64,000 nt of DNA from NCBI GenBank assembly GCA_937995535.1, contig CALKJU010000020.1, positions 62,001-126,000 of the forward strand, in the 5' to 3' direction. How positions within the stretch are numbered: the stretch's first letter is position 1; each line of letters starts with the position of its first letter. Shown one piece after another: positions 1-10,192 of the stretch. This DNA comes from an uncultured Alphaproteobacteria bacterium (GTDB taxonomy: Bacteria; Pseudomonadota; Alphaproteobacteria; Geminicoccales; Geminicoccaceae). The position numbers were made by a program, and so were the translations under genes. Under the pieces are notes generated by a model that was given only the letters and a program-made list of their open reading frames with translations, made no database searches and had not been told where the DNA came from.

Positions 1-1122
1 CACCGTTGTCAGCGCCGTGACGAGATCGCTGCGGCCCCGATCCCGGGCCAGGGCGAGCGCCGCCGGATCGCGCGGCGCGCCCTCCTCGAGCAGGGCCGCG
101 ACCGTCTCGACGCTGCCCGCCTCGGTGGCGACCAGCAGCGGCGTGCGTCCGGCCGGATCGGCGCGGCGCGGGTCGGCACCGCAGCGCATCAGGCCGCGCG
201 TGCCACTCGCATCCCCCTGGCTCGCCGCGACATGTAGCGGCGTGGTTCCCTCCGGGCCGGTCACATCCGCGACGGCGCCCGCCTCGCAGAGCGCGCGCAC
301 CGCGCGCGAGCGCCTCTCGCGCGCCGCCAGGAGCAGCGGCGGGACGCCGCTCGGGCCGGCCTCGTTCGGGTCGGCACCGAATGCCACGAGGTCCTTGATG
401 AGGTCGCCGTTGTTCGCAAGCACCGCGCGCTCGAGCAGCGAGCGCCCGTCGCGGTCGACCACGTCGCGGCGCGCACCGGCCACGAGCAGTGCCGTGGCGA
501 CGTCGGGACGATCCTTGAGACGCAGCGCGAGGAAGATCGGGGCATCGCCGTCCTGCGTCGGCAGATCGGGATCGGCGCCTCGCTCGATGAGCAGCAGCGC
601 CGAGTCGGCATGTCCGCCGGCCAGCGCCGTCTGCAGAGGGGTGGCGAGGCGCCTGCCGCGCGTGGCGTCGACGGGCGCGCCGCCTTCCACGAGAAGACGG
701 ACGAGTTCGGTGCGACCCTCCCCGGCCGCAACGTGCAGCGGGGTCGTGCCGTCCCGGGCGCGCGGTGCGGGATCGGCGCCGGCCGCCAGCAGGCGCTGGA
801 CGAGGTCGGCACGGCCGCTGCCGATCGCGAGGTCGAGCGCCGCGGTCGGACGCTTGCCGACGGCGATGCTCGGATCGGCCCCGGCGGCCAGCAGCGCGTC
901 GATCGCCGCCAGATCGCGACGCGATACCGCCAACATCAGCGCTGTCCAGCCGGACTCCGGGTCGCGGGCGTTCACGTCGCCGCCGGCATCGAGCGCAGCG
1001 GCGATCGCGGCCACGTCGCCAGCGGCGGTGGCTGCCCTGAGCGCTTGGCTGCGCGGGTCGTCCGCGCACGCTGCGAGGAGCAGCAGCAGGGGCAGAAGGG
1101 CCCCGGTGCTCCGGCTGATCAT
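1..1122 (-). CDS. Ankyrin-repeat lipoprotein, C-terminus cut by window edge
   Basis: The frame opens at an ATG (1122-1120) with GGAGGT six bases upstream and stays open for 374 codons to base 1, so the C-terminus lies outside the window. The N-terminus is a short basic stretch, a Leu-rich core and a lipobox V/L-A-A-C with Cys19, so the protein is predicted to be lipidated and exported. The rest is about nine to ten ankyrin repeats of 32-35 residues, with recurring G-x-TPLH-x-AA and LL-x-x-GADP elements. Ankyrin arrays bind protein partners; the target is unknown. It is divergent from pgk (149 bp between starts). The fold is secure; the cellular role is not. Confidence 0.85.
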   Translation of the reverse strand, partial: MISRSTGALLPLLLLLAACADDPRSQALRAATAAGDVAAIAAALDAGGDVNARDPESGWTALMLAVSRRDLAAIDALLAAGADPSIAVGKRPTAALDLAIGSGRADLVQRLLAAGADPAPRARDGTTPLHVAAGEGRTELVRLLVEGGAPVDATRGRRLATPLQTALAGGHADSALLLIERGADPDLPTQDGDAPIFLALRLKDRPDVATALLVAGARRDVVDRDGRSLLERAVLANNGDLIKDLVAFGADPNEAGPSGVPPLLLAARERRSRAVRALCEAGAVADVTGPEGTTPLHVAASQGDASGTRGLMRCGADPRRADPAGRTPLLVATEAGSVETVAALLEEGAPRDPAALALARDRGRSDLVTALTTV

Positions 1123-1271
1123 CGTGCGACCTCCAACGTATTCGGGCGAGATCCACGGCTCTTGGTGCGATCTGGACCATGCCCACGGCGCCCCGGCGTC
1201 GCAACCCTCCCGGCCTCGACGCCCGCGCGGGGTGCGTGCTAACGAAGTCGTCGCAGTACCCGGAGCCGCGC

Positions 1272-2477
1272 ATGCCCGAGCACGCCTTCCGTACCCTCGA
1301 CGACATCGACGCGCGCGGCCGACGCGTGCTTGTCCGCGTCGATTTCAACGTGCCGATGCAGGACGGCGAGGTGACCGACGCGACGCGGATCAGGCGGGCG
1401 GCGGCGACGCTCACCGAGCTCGCGGCGAAAGGAGCGCGGGTGATCGCGTTGTCCCATTTCGGGCGCCCCAAGGGCAAGCGCGAGAGCTCGATGTCGCTGG
1501 CGCCGATCGCGCGGGCCCTGTCGGCGGCGCTCGGCGGCAGGCCGGTGGCGTTCGCGGAGGACTGCATCGGCGAGCCGGCGCGCGCCGTGGTCGAGGGCCT
1601 CGCCGACGGGGAGATCGCCCTGCTTGAGAATCTGCGCTTCCATGCCGGCGAGGAACGGAACGACCCGGCCTTCGCCGATGCGCTGGCCGTGTTGGGCGAG
1701 CTCTACGTCAACGACGCCTTCTCCTGCTCGCACCGCGCGCACGCTTCGATCACCGGCCTGGCCGAACGGCTGCCCGCCTATGCCGGTCGCCTGATGCAGG
1801 CCGAGCTGGAGGCGCTGACCGCGGCGCTCGGCGGCGGCGAGCGCCCCGCTGCGGCGCTGGTCGGCGGCGCCAAGGTCTCCTCGAAGCTCGACGTCATCGG
1901 TCACGTGCTCGACCGGATTGACGTGCTGGTGATCGGCGGCGGGATGGCCAACACGTTCCTCAACGCGCAGGGCAAGCCCGTCGGCAGGTCGCTTTGCGAG
2001 CACGATCTCGCCGACACGGCCCGGGCGATCATGGCCAAGGCTGCGGCGGCCGGGGTCGAGATCGTACTGCCCGACGACGTCGTCGTCGCCCCGGCGCTCG
2101 AGGCGGGCATCGCGACCCGGACCGTACCTGTCGACGAGGTGCAGGCGGACGATCTGATCCTCGATGTCGGGCCGCGCAGCGTGGCGGCCATCGAGCGCGC
2201 GGTCGGCCGGTGCCGTGTCCTGCTCTGGAACGGGCCGCTCGGCGCGTTCGAGATCCCGCCATTCGATGCGGGCACGACTGCGGCCGCGCGGGCGGTCGCG
2301 GCCTTGACGCGGGCCGGCAAGCTGAAGAGCGTCGCCGGCGGCGGCGACACTGTCGCCGCTTTGGCCCACGCCGGCGTGCTCGACGAGCTGAGCTATGTTT
2401 CGACCGCCGGCGGAGCCTTCCTGGAGTGGCTCGAGGGCAAGGAGCTGCCGGGAGTCGCGGCACTACGAGTGCGCTGA
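1272..2477 (+). CDS. pgk: Phosphoglycerate kinase
   Basis: Phosphoglycerate kinase transfers phosphate between 1,3-bisphosphoglycerate and ADP in cytosolic glycolysis and the reverse pathway. The 401-residue length is normal. The N-terminal substrate motif RVDFNVP, the SHFGRPKG loop, the GGAKVSSK segment and the C-terminal nucleotide loop GGGDT are all visible. The ATG at 1272 is chosen over an upstream in-frame start at 1179 because it begins right before the conserved N-terminus and has GGAG seven bases upstream. It overlaps the start of a small unknown gene. No gap or fba gene lies beside it in the window. Confidence 0.97.
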   Translation: MPEHAFRTLDDIDARGRRVLVRVDFNVPMQDGEVTDATRIRRAAATLTELAAKGARVIALSHFGRPKGKRESSMSLAPIARALSAALGGRPVAFAEDCIGEPARAVVEGLADGEIALLENLRFHAGEERNDPAFADALAVLGELYVNDAFSCSHRAHASITGLAERLPAYAGRLMQAELEALTAALGGGERPAAALVGGAKVSSKLDVIGHVLDRIDVLVIGGGMANTFLNAQGKPVGRSLCEHDLADTARAIMAKAAAAGVEIVLPDDVVVAPALEAGIATRTVPVDEVQADDLILDVGPRSVAAIERAVGRCRVLLWNGPLGAFEIPPFDAGTTAAARAVAALTRAGKLKSVAGGGDTVAALAHAGVLDELSYVSTAGGAFLEWLEGKELPGVAALRVR

Positions 2478-2845
2478 ACCAGCGCCGGCAACTTGCCGTC
2501 GTCGTCCGCGACCGGCGGGAGGCCGAGGCGGCGCTGGTCCTCGAACGAAGGGACGGCGACCTGGAGGTCGTGCTGCTCAGCGCTCCCGGAGCGGCGAGCT
2601 ACGTCGGACTCGGCTACCTTCACGCGCTCGGCGAGCTGGTCGGCCGCGGCATCGTCGTGGATTGCGGCGAGGACGCGGGCCTCGTGCTGGCTGGCCTGCG
2701 CACCGGACTGAAGCGATTGTTGTTCCGTGGCGAGTGGGCCGTCCTCGTCAAGCTGCGGGAGATCGCGCAGCAGCTCGATGCAGCGGTGCTCACGCCGAGC
2801 GAGCTGCCGGCCGAGATACGGCCGCATCCCTGGGGCGGACCGTGA
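2426..2845 (+). CDS. Conserved hypothetical protein downstream of pgk
   Basis: This is a small protein of about 120-139 residues that I do not recognise by function. A GTG at 2426 overlapping pgk by 52 bases is the first standard start close to the gene; a CTG at 2474 overlapping the pgk stop would remove a poor N-terminus. The protein-like core starts around base 2487 (LAVVVRDR) and alternates beta-strand and helix segments, for example [12 protein letters not shown] and a [11 protein letters not shown] segment. I recall similar unnamed alphaproteobacterial proteins with an AVVV...VLLSAPGAA pattern. Same strand as pgk and probably co-transcribed, ending in a hairpin at 2846-2862. Confidence 0.55.
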   Translation: MARGQGAAGSRGTTSALNQRRQLAVVVRDRREAEAALVLERRDGDLEVVLLSAPGAASYVGLGYLHALGELVGRGIVVDCGEDAGLVLAGLRTGLKRLLFRGEWAVLVKLREIAQQLDAAVLTPSELPAEIRPHPWGGP

Positions 2846-2862
2846 GGCCGCCCCAGGCGGCC
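2846..2862. terminator. Convergent hairpin terminator
   Basis: A perfect 7-bp stem (GGCCGCC / GGCGGCC) with a 3-base loop starts at the base after the stop of the unknown plus-strand gene and ends 6 bases before the stop of the minus-strand peroxiredoxin gene. It has no T tract, so this is a hairpin-only call. Its position between convergent genes suggests use in both directions. Confidence 0.5.
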
Positions 2863-2868
2863 GAGCGC

Positions 2869-3528
<660 letters not shown>

Positions 3529-3596
3529 CGTCGGTGTCCTCGACCCTGGCGTTGTCGGTGAAGCGTCGTCCCTGGCCCGCAGCGCGACGCCGATCT

Positions 3597-4748
3597 TCAG
3601 ATCGGCATGGCCCCGGGCGCGCGCAAGGCGGCGCGGTCGGGGGCCAGCGCCGCGGGATCGATCCCGGCGAGCCATGGCGGTGGGTCACGGCCGAGGATCA
3701 GGCAGGCGGTCAGCGTGGCGAGCACAGGTGCGGTCATGATCCCGTATCCACCCTGGCCGGCGAGCCAGAAGAAGCCCTCGGCGCGGGGGTCGAAGCCGAC
3801 CACCGGGGTGCGGTCGGGGGCGAAGCAGCGCAACCCGGCCCAGCGATGCTCGATCCGCGTGATCTCGAGGTCGAGTGCCTGCTGCACGCGATCGGCGCAG
3901 ATCGCGACGTCGAGCTCGTCCGGCTGCGCGTCGCACGGCTCGGACGGCGTCTCGTCGGCCGGCGAGCACAGCAGCTTTCCGGCGTCCGGCTTGACGTACC
4001 AGGTCTCGGCGATATCGGCGACGCCGGGCCAGCGGGCGACGTCCTGACCGGAGGGTGGCGCGACGATGATCGCCGTGCGCCGCTTCGGGGTGATCCCGAG
4101 CGGCGCGAGGCCGGCCAGCACGGCGACGGGATCGGCCCACGCACCCGCGGCGTCGACGACGACGGCGGCGCTGACCGTGGCGTTGCGCAGCCCGACCCGC
4201 CACCCGCCGCCACGTCGCTCGAGGCCCAGCACCTCGGCATCGGTGCGCACTTCCCCACCGCGCCGGCGCAGGAGACGGAGGAAGCCGAGAAGGATCGTCG
4301 CCACCTCCATGTCGGCGGCGCTCGCGTCGTACCAGCCATGCGCGGCCCATTCGGGACGCAAGGCCGGGACCATGGCGCGGATGGCGGCACGCTCGAGCCG
4401 CTCGGCCGGCGCGCCCGCGGCGCGCGCCTTGTCGATCTCGGCCTGGACCAGATCGCGATCCTGCTCGCGCCCGACATAGAGCTCGCCGCGCGGGCCGATC
4501 AGCGGGGTCTCGGCGAAGCCCGGCGGCGGCTCCCGGTACCACCGGGCCCCCGCGAGGTTGAGCGCACGGACGACGTCGTTGCCGTAGAACGGCGTGAGCA
4601 GCGCGGCGGACCGGCCTGTCGTATGGTAGCCCGGCTGGCTCTCTCGCTCGAGCAGCAGGACGCGGCGCTCCGCGGCCAGCTCGGCTGCCGCCGAGGCTCC
4701 GGCGATGCCGCCCCCGATCACGACGACATCGAACTCGTCCGTGTTCAT
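3597..4748 (-). CDS. D-arginine dehydrogenase-like FAD oxidoreductase
   Basis: This 383-residue flavoprotein of the D-amino-acid oxidase family probably oxidises a D-amino acid or related amine to the imino acid. The FAD dinucleotide motif GGGIAG is at residues 12-17. The PGYHTTGRSAA segment, the PPPGFAETPLI segment, the PKRRTAII strand and the C-terminal WLAGQGGYGI segment follow the Pseudomonas aeruginosa DauA (D-arginine dehydrogenase) pattern closely. The position that I align with DauA His48 is Leu50 here, while the Tyr53 equivalent is kept (Tyr55), so the substrate may differ. Divergent from glpK, upstream of the peroxiredoxin, which could remove peroxide if oxygen is the acceptor. Confidence 0.8.
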   Translation of the reverse strand: MNTDEFDVVVIGGGIAGASAAAELAAERRVLLLERESQPGYHTTGRSAALLTPFYGNDVVRALNLAGARWYREPPPGFAETPLIGPRGELYVGREQDRDLVQAEIDKARAAGAPAERLERAAIRAMVPALRPEWAAHGWYDASAADMEVATILLGFLRLLRRRGGEVRTDAEVLGLERRGGGWRVGLRNATVSAAVVVDAAGAWADPVAVLAGLAPLGITPKRRTAIIVAPPSGQDVARWPGVADIAETWYVKPDAGKLLCSPADETPSEPCDAQPDELDVAICADRVQQALDLEITRIEHRWAGLRCFAPDRTPVVGFDPRAEGFFWLAGQGGYGIMTAPVLATLTACLILGRDPPPWLAGIDPAALAPDRAALRAPGAMPI

Positions 4749-4865
4749 GGTGCCGTGAGGCTAGTCGAGCGGATTGCCGAGCGCCATCCGTGCCGGGGCG
4801 CTTGACGCTCGGCGGCCGGTGCATGACCGTCCGACGCCGCAGCGACGCGCCGAGGGGAAGGCCGG

Positions 4866-6362
4866 ATGACCGCCACGCACATTCTCGCCATCGACCAGGG
4901 AACCACCTCGACGCGGGCCATCCTGTTCGACGCGACGGGCGAGCGCGTCGCGACCGCGCAGACCGAGCTGCAGCAGTACTTCCCGGGTGACGGCTGGGTC
5001 GAGCATGATCCCGAGCACATCTGGGCCGACACGCTACAGGTGTGCCGCGAGGTGATCGACAAGGCGCCGATCGGCCCGGAGCGGATCGCCGCCATCGGCA
5101 TCACAAACCAGCGCGAGACGACGCTGCTCTGGGAGCGGGCGACCGGCCGCCCGGTCCATCGTGCGATCGTCTGGCAGGACCGGCGCACCGCGCCGCTCTG
5201 CCGGCGGCTGCTCGCGGACGGGCTCGAGCAGCATGTCCGCGAGTCCACCGGGCTCGTCATCGACCCCTACTTCTCGGCGACCAAGCTCGCCTGGTTGCTG
5301 GACAACGTCGAGGGCGCGCGGAGCATGGCCGAGGCCGGGCGGCTGGCCTTCGGGACCGTCGACAGCTTCCTGCTGTGGCGGCTGACCGGTGGCCAGGTTC
5401 ATGCGACCGATGCCTCGAATGCCGCACGGACCATGCTGTTCGACATCCGCAAGATGAGCTGGGACGCCGAGCTGCTGCGACGGCTCGACATTCCCTTGGC
5501 GGTGTTGCCGGAGGTCCGCGACTGCAGCGGTCATTTCGGTGTCACCGATCCGGCGCTATTCGGCGTCCCGATACCCATCGCCGGGATGGCCGGTGACCAG
5601 CAGGCGGCGACCTTCGGCCAAGCCTGCTTCTCCCCCGGGATGATGAAGAGCACCTACGGCACCGGTTGCTTCGCCCTGCTCAACACCGGCGAGCGCCCGG
5701 TGGCGTCGCGCAACCGCCTGCTCACGACGATCGCCTGGAGCCTCGAGGGCCGGCCGACCTACGCTCTCGAGGGGAGCATCTTCGTCGCCGGAGCGGCGAT
5801 CCAATGGGTCCGCGACGGACTGCGCGCGATCGGCAGCGCGGCGGAGTCGGAAGCTCTGGCGAGTACCGTCGCGGACACCGGGGGGGTCTATCTGGTGCCG
5901 GCGTTCACCGGCCTCGGTGCGCCATGGTGGGATCCCGACGCGCGCGGCGCCCTGCTCGGCCTGACCCGCAACACGAGCCTCGCCCACATCGTCCGCGCCG
6001 CGCTGGAAGCGGTCTGCTACCAGACCGCCGATCTGATGCGGGCCTTCGCCGACGACGTCGGCGATCTCGACGAGCGGCAGCCGCTCCGCGTCGACGGCGG
6101 CATGGTCGCCAACAACTGGCTCTGCCACTATCTCGCCGACATCCTCGGCCGGCCGGTCGAGCGGCCGGCGGTCATCGAGACCACGGCACTGGGTGCCGCC
6201 TATCTCGCCGGCCTCGCCGCCGGCGTCTACGGCTCACTGGACGAGATCGCCGCGGGTTGGCGGGTCGACGCACGCTTCCTGCCGGCGATGGAGGAAGCGA
6301 CGCGGCAGGCCCGGCTGGCAGGCTGGGAGCAGGCGGTGAGCCGCGTGCTGACCCGGACCTGA
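4866..6362 (+). CDS. glpK: Glycerol kinase
   Basis: Glycerol kinase phosphorylates glycerol to sn-glycerol 3-phosphate with ATP in the cytosol. Its 498 residues match the family length. The FGGY N-terminal phosphate loop [10 protein letters not shown], the NQRETT segment, the IVWQDRRT segment and the C-terminal GGMVANNW and ALGAAYLAG elements are all present. The ATG at 4866 has GGGGAAGG just upstream. It is divergent from the DauA-like gene across 117 bp. No glpF, glpD or glpR is adjacent. The next gene begins 8 bases after the stop, so read-through transcription is likely. Confidence 0.97.
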   Translation: MTATHILAIDQGTTSTRAILFDATGERVATAQTELQQYFPGDGWVEHDPEHIWADTLQVCREVIDKAPIGPERIAAIGITNQRETTLLWERATGRPVHRAIVWQDRRTAPLCRRLLADGLEQHVRESTGLVIDPYFSATKLAWLLDNVEGARSMAEAGRLAFGTVDSFLLWRLTGGQVHATDASNAARTMLFDIRKMSWDAELLRRLDIPLAVLPEVRDCSGHFGVTDPALFGVPIPIAGMAGDQQAATFGQACFSPGMMKSTYGTGCFALLNTGERPVASRNRLLTTIAWSLEGRPTYALEGSIFVAGAAIQWVRDGLRAIGSAAESEALASTVADTGGVYLVPAFTGLGAPWWDPDARGALLGLTRNTSLAHIVRAALEAVCYQTADLMRAFADDVGDLDERQPLRVDGGMVANNWLCHYLADILGRPVERPAVIETTALGAAYLAGLAAGVYGSLDEIAAGWRVDARFLPAMEEATRQARLAGWEQAVSRVLTRT

Positions 6363-6370
6363 CCACCGCC

Positions 6371-7432
6371 TTGCGGCTGCGCGTCGCCACCTTCAACCTC
6401 GAGAATCTCGACGACCGGCCAGGGCTCGATCCGCCCCTGGCGGTGCGCATCGACGTGCTGCGGCCACAGCTCCTGCGCTTGGCCGCCGACGTGCTCTGCC
6501 TCCAGGAGGTGCACGGTCAGAAGCGCGGCCGCGGGGCCCGCGCCTTGCTGGCCCTGGAGGCGCTGCTGGCCGGCACGCCCTATGCCGGTTTCGCGCGCGC
6601 CTCGACGCGCAGCCAAGGGCGCCGCGGTGCCGCCGGCTGGGTGGCCGACATCCACAACCTCGTCGTGCTGAGCCGCTGGCCGATCCTGCACCAGGACGAG
6701 ATTCGCGGCCGCCTGGTGGTCCCGCCGACCCACCATCCGGTCGCCACCCCGGGCGTGACGCAGCCGATCCTGTGGGAGCGTCCGCTGCTGCACGTCACCA
6801 TCGGGTTGCCGGACGGCTCGCGGCTGGAGGTGATCAACCTCCACCTGCGCGCGCCGCTCGCGACGGCGCTGCCCGGGCAGAAGGAGGCGGCCTTCTCCTG
6901 GCGGACTGTTCCAGCCTGGGCCGAGGGCTTCTTCCTCTCGACCGTCAAGCGCGCAGGCCAGGCGCTGGAGGCCCGGCTCCTCGTCGACCGGCTGCTCGAC
7001 GATGATCCGCATGCGCGGATCATCGTCGCGGGCGACCTCAACGCCGAGGACCGCGAGATGCCGGTCCGGCTGCTCGCGGCGGAGACGACCGACACCGGCA
7101 ACGGCGCGCTCGCCGCCCGATCGCTCATGCCGGTCGCCCGCTCGCTCCCGCAGGATCAGCGGTTCACCGTCGTCCACGCCGGTCGACGGGTCATGCTCGA
7201 TCACATCCTGATCTCGCGCGCGCTGCTCGGCGGACTGCGCGCCGTCGAGGCGCACAACGAGCTGCTCGCCGACGAGGCGCACGCGGTCGCCGGTATCCTT
7301 CATCCGACCGAGTCGAGCCACGCCCCGCTGGTCGTCGAACTCGCGCTGGCGCCGCCTTTCGGCCCAGCGGATCGCGTGATTAGATGCGCCGACGAGATCG
7401 GCGCGGACGGCGTCGGCGGGAGGGAATCATGA
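6371..7432 (+). CDS. Endonuclease/exonuclease/phosphatase-fold protein
   Basis: This is a metal-dependent phosphoesterase of the EEP (DNase I-like) superfamily; the substrate is unknown. The order of motifs is complete: ATFNLENL at the N-terminus, catalytic Glu in CLQEVHG, the INLHLRAP strand, the GDLNAED metal/base segment, a MLDHILIS segment and the terminal SSHAPL His. The start is taken as TTG 6371 because the fold begins at once after it (LRLRVATF) and no ATG or GTG fits; about 353 residues. No signal peptide is seen. It follows glpK by 8 bases and overlaps the next ATG by 4 bases (ATGA), so it is translationally coupled to the binding-protein gene. Confidence 0.8.
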   Translation: MRLRVATFNLENLDDRPGLDPPLAVRIDVLRPQLLRLAADVLCLQEVHGQKRGRGARALLALEALLAGTPYAGFARASTRSQGRRGAAGWVADIHNLVVLSRWPILHQDEIRGRLVVPPTHHPVATPGVTQPILWERPLLHVTIGLPDGSRLEVINLHLRAPLATALPGQKEAAFSWRTVPAWAEGFFLSTVKRAGQALEARLLVDRLLDDDPHARIIVAGDLNAEDREMPVRLLAAETTDTGNGALAARSLMPVARSLPQDQRFTVVHAGRRVMLDHILISRALLGGLRAVEAHNELLADEAHAVAGILHPTESSHAPLVVELALAPPFGPADRVIRCADEIGADGVGGRES

Positions 7433-8637
7433 TCGAGCGATTGCGGGCACTCACGGCCGGTGCGGCGCTGCTGGCGCTGGCCGGTCCGGCCTGCGCCCAG
7501 GACGTCAAGATCGGCGCGCTGTTCGAGGTGACCGGGCCGATCGCCAACTTCATCCCGCCGCTGCTCGACTCGGTGAAGCTGGCGGTCGACCAGGTCAACG
7601 CGGGCGGTGGCATCCTGGGCGGCAAGCTGGCTTACGTCGTGGCCGACACCCAGGGCAGCCCGCAGGGTGCCATCGACGCCGCAACCAAGCTCGTCAACGT
7701 CGAGGGCGTCGCGGCGATCGTCGGCGCGCTCACCAGCGGCGGCACCATCACCGCCGCGCAGAGCGTCGCCATCCCGGCCGGGATCCTGATGATCTCGCCC
7801 ACGGCCACAGCACCCTCGATCACCGATCTCGCCGACAACGACTTCGTCTTCCGGCTCGTGCCGTCGGACGCCTATCAGGGTCTCGTCCTGGCCAAGCTGC
7901 TCCTGGAACAGGGCTTCTCCCGGGTGGCGCTGACCTATGCCAACAACGACTACGCGGTCGGCATCGCCGAGACGTTCCGCGAGGCCTACAAGGCCCTTGG
8001 CGGCGAGCTGACCGCCGATCAGGTCCACGAGGAAAAGAAGACCTCCTACCGCGCCGAGCTGGCGACGCTCGCCCAGGGCGATCCGCAGGCGCTGGTGTTG
8101 ATCGCCTATGCCGGCGACAGCGGCGTCACGATCATCCGCCAGGCGCTGGAGGCCGGGCTCTTCACGCAGTTCATCGGCACGGACGGGCTGCGCGACAATC
8201 TGCTCATCGAGCAGATCGGCGCGGACAATCTCGGGCCGATCTTCTTCACCTCGCCGTCCTCGCCGCCCGGCACCACCGCCGGTGAAAAGTTCACGAAGGC
8301 CTACGCCGCGGCGTTCGGCGGCACCGAGGGCAAGCTGTTCGTCCAGCAGGTCTACGACGCGACCTTCCTCACCGCGCTGGCGATCCAGGCCGCCGGCTCG
8401 ACCGACCGCACCGCGATCCGCGACGCCCTGCGCAAGGTCGCCAACGCGCCCGGCAAGGTGATCGAGCCGGGCGAATGGGCCGAGGCGCTGGCCGCGCTCG
8501 CCGCCGGCGAGGACATCCAATACCAGGGCGCCTCGGGGCCAATCGAGTTCGACGAGAAGGGCGACGTGCCGGGCGTGATCGGGCACTTCGTGATCGCCGA
8601 CGGTGCCTACAAGGAGGTCGGGCTGGTCGAGCCCTGA
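7429..8637 (+). CDS. Branched-chain amino acid-type ABC substrate-binding protein
   Basis: This is a periplasmic solute receptor of the LivK/Peripla_BP_6 family, 402 residues. A signal peptide is clear: MIERLR, a hydrophobic core, then A-C-A-Q at residues 21-24. The mature N-terminus (DVKIGALFEVTGP) and the QVNAGGGILG motif are family hallmarks. Ligand could be a branched-chain amino acid, an amide or another small acid; the sequence does not decide. The ATG overlaps the stop of the nuclease-fold gene. No livHMGF permease or ATPase genes follow, since the next gene is a convergent amidase, so the receptor must use a transporter encoded elsewhere. Confidence 0.88.
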   Translation: MIERLRALTAGAALLALAGPACAQDVKIGALFEVTGPIANFIPPLLDSVKLAVDQVNAGGGILGGKLAYVVADTQGSPQGAIDAATKLVNVEGVAAIVGALTSGGTITAAQSVAIPAGILMISPTATAPSITDLADNDFVFRLVPSDAYQGLVLAKLLLEQGFSRVALTYANNDYAVGIAETFREAYKALGGELTADQVHEEKKTSYRAELATLAQGDPQALVLIAYAGDSGVTIIRQALEAGLFTQFIGTDGLRDNLLIEQIGADNLGPIFFTSPSSPPGTTAGEKFTKAYAAAFGGTEGKLFVQQVYDATFLTALAIQAAGSTDRTAIRDALRKVANAPGKVIEPGEWAEALAALAAGEDIQYQGASGPIEFDEKGDVPGVIGHFVIADGAYKEVGLVEP

Positions 8638-8640
8638 GCC

Positions 8641-10041
8641 TCAGGCGACGGCCGGCGGCGGTGCGAACGGGTGGAGGGTCTCCGCGGCGCGCGCCGCGCG
8701 CAGCACGAGCGCGTCCGCGTATTTGCGGGAGACGAGCTGCAGGCCGATCGGCAGTCCGGCGGCGGAGCGGCCGCAGGGCACCGTGATCGCCGGTTGCTGG
8801 GTCAGGTTGAACGGGTAGCTGAACGGCGTCCATTCCGCCCAGTCACCGCCGGCGTCCGCACCCGGGGCGTCGCGCAGCGCGGCGAACGCGGTCAGCGGCA
8901 GGGTCGGCGTCGCCAGGACGTCGAAGCGCTCGAAGAACAGCTCCATGTGAATGGCGAGTTCGGCGCGCTCCTTCATTGCCGCCTGCAAGTCGCCCGCGCG
9001 CTGGCGCGCGCCGAGGGCCGCGACCCGGCGCAGCCCGGGATCGAGCGCGGCACGGCGGCGCGCCGGGACGACGGCGACGACCAGAGCCGCACCCGGGTAC
9101 CAGAGCCGCTCGAACAGGCGCAGCGGGCTGCGGAAGCCGGGATCGGCCTCCTCCACCGTCGCGCCCAGTTCGCCCAGCCGCCGCACCGTGCGCTCGACGG
9201 CGGCGCGGACCTCGGGATCGACCCGCGCGTAACCGAGGGTCGGGCTGTAGGCGATGCGCAGGCCGCGCACCCCGGCGTCCAGATCGCGTCGGTAGCCCCT
9301 GCCGTCGTCCGGGAGCGCGAGCCAGTCGCGCGGGTGCGGGCCGGCCATGACCTCGAGCATCAGCGCGGCGTCGCCCACGGTCCGCGCCATCGGCCCCAAG
9401 TGCGCGAGGGTCCCGAATGGGCTCGCCGGCCACGCCGGCACCCGGCCGAAGGTCGGCTTGAGGCCGACGATGCCACTGAAGCCCGCAGGGATACGGATCG
9501 ACCCGCCGCCGTCGGTGCCGATGTGCAGCGCACCCATGCCGAGTGCCGCCGCGACCGCGGCACCGCCGCTGCTGCCGCCCGCCGTCAAGCGGGGATCCCA
9601 CGGATTGCGCGCGACCTCGCCGCACGGATTGTCGGTGACCCCCTTCCAGCCGAACTCCGGCGTCGTCGTCTTGCCGAGGAGGACGGCGCCCGCGGCGCGC
9701 AGTCGGGCCACCGCCGGCGCATCCTCTTCGGCCGGCGGATCGCCCACCGTGCTGAGGCTGCCGCGGCGGGTCGGCCAGCCGGCGACGAGGACCAGATCCT
9801 TGACGGTGGTCGGCACCCCGTCGAGCGCGCCGAGCGGTTGGCCGGCGCGCCACCGCGTCTCGCTTTCCCGGGCCGCTGCCAGCGCCCTCTCGCCGTCGAC
9901 GAGGGTGAACGCGCCGAAGGTGCTGTCGAGGCGCTCGATGCGCGCGAGGCAGGCGCGCACCGCCTCGACCGGGGACGCCACCCCGGTACGGTAGGCGCGC
10001 AAGAGTTCCACCGCGGAAAGGTCAGCGAGGTCGCTCGTCAC
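8641..10041 (-). CDS. Amidase (amidase-signature family)
   Basis: This amide hydrolase of the amidase-signature family has 466 residues. The Ser-cisSer-Lys triad is intact: Lys81 in TTVKDL, Ser157 in the Gly/Ser loop GGSSGG and nucleophile Ser181 in DGGGSIRIPA. Substrate cannot be read from the sequence; relatives include Glu-tRNA(Gln) amidotransferase GatA, but no GatB or GatC is nearby and the C-terminal half looks like a stand-alone amidase. No signal peptide is seen, so it should be cytosolic. It converges on the LivK-type gene with 3 bases between stops, and is divergent from the small secreted protein at 10193. Confidence 0.9.
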   Translation of the reverse strand: MTSDLADLSAVELLRAYRTGVASPVEAVRACLARIERLDSTFGAFTLVDGERALAAARESETRWRAGQPLGALDGVPTTVKDLVLVAGWPTRRGSLSTVGDPPAEEDAPAVARLRAAGAVLLGKTTTPEFGWKGVTDNPCGEVARNPWDPRLTAGGSSGGAAVAAALGMGALHIGTDGGGSIRIPAGFSGIVGLKPTFGRVPAWPASPFGTLAHLGPMARTVGDAALMLEVMAGPHPRDWLALPDDGRGYRRDLDAGVRGLRIAYSPTLGYARVDPEVRAAVERTVRRLGELGATVEEADPGFRSPLRLFERLWYPGAALVVAVVPARRRAALDPGLRRVAALGARQRAGDLQAAMKERAELAIHMELFFERFDVLATPTLPLTAFAALRDAPGADAGGDWAEWTPFSYPFNLTQQPAITVPCGRSAAGLPIGLQLVSRKYADALVLRAARAAETLHPFAPPPAVA

Positions 10042-10062
10042 CAGCAGCCACTCCGGCTCGTC

Positions 10063-10076
10063 AGGGTTGTGACCCT
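10063..10076. promoter_or_regulatory. Small inverted repeat in divergent promoter region
   Basis: AGGGT and ACCCT arms are separated by TGTG in the 151-bp region between the amidase start and the small secreted protein. It lies 22 bases upstream of the amidase ATG and could be an operator or chance. No regulator gene is adjacent. Confidence 0.2.
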
Positions 10077-10119
10077 AGCGGCCGCAGGGAGCGCGCGAAA
10101 CGCCTGCGCCGGCCGCCAG

Positions 10120-10134
10120 TTAACCGCGCCGTAA
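10120..10134 (+). promoter_or_regulatory. Candidate CtrA box (TTAA-N7-GTAA)
   Basis: TTAA, seven bases, then GTAA differs by one base from the alphaproteobacterial CtrA consensus TTAA-N7-TTAA. It lies 59 bp upstream of the ATG of the small secreted protein, a reasonable promoter distance. A CtrA inhibitor (SciP) gene in the same window shows that CtrA regulation is likely in this organism. Single-site matches of this kind occur by chance, so confidence is low. Confidence 0.25.
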
Positions 10135-10192
10135 GGCGCCCGGCCGGATAGTGGGCGGCACCACGAGGCTCCTGCCCCGGAGTAGTCGCGCC

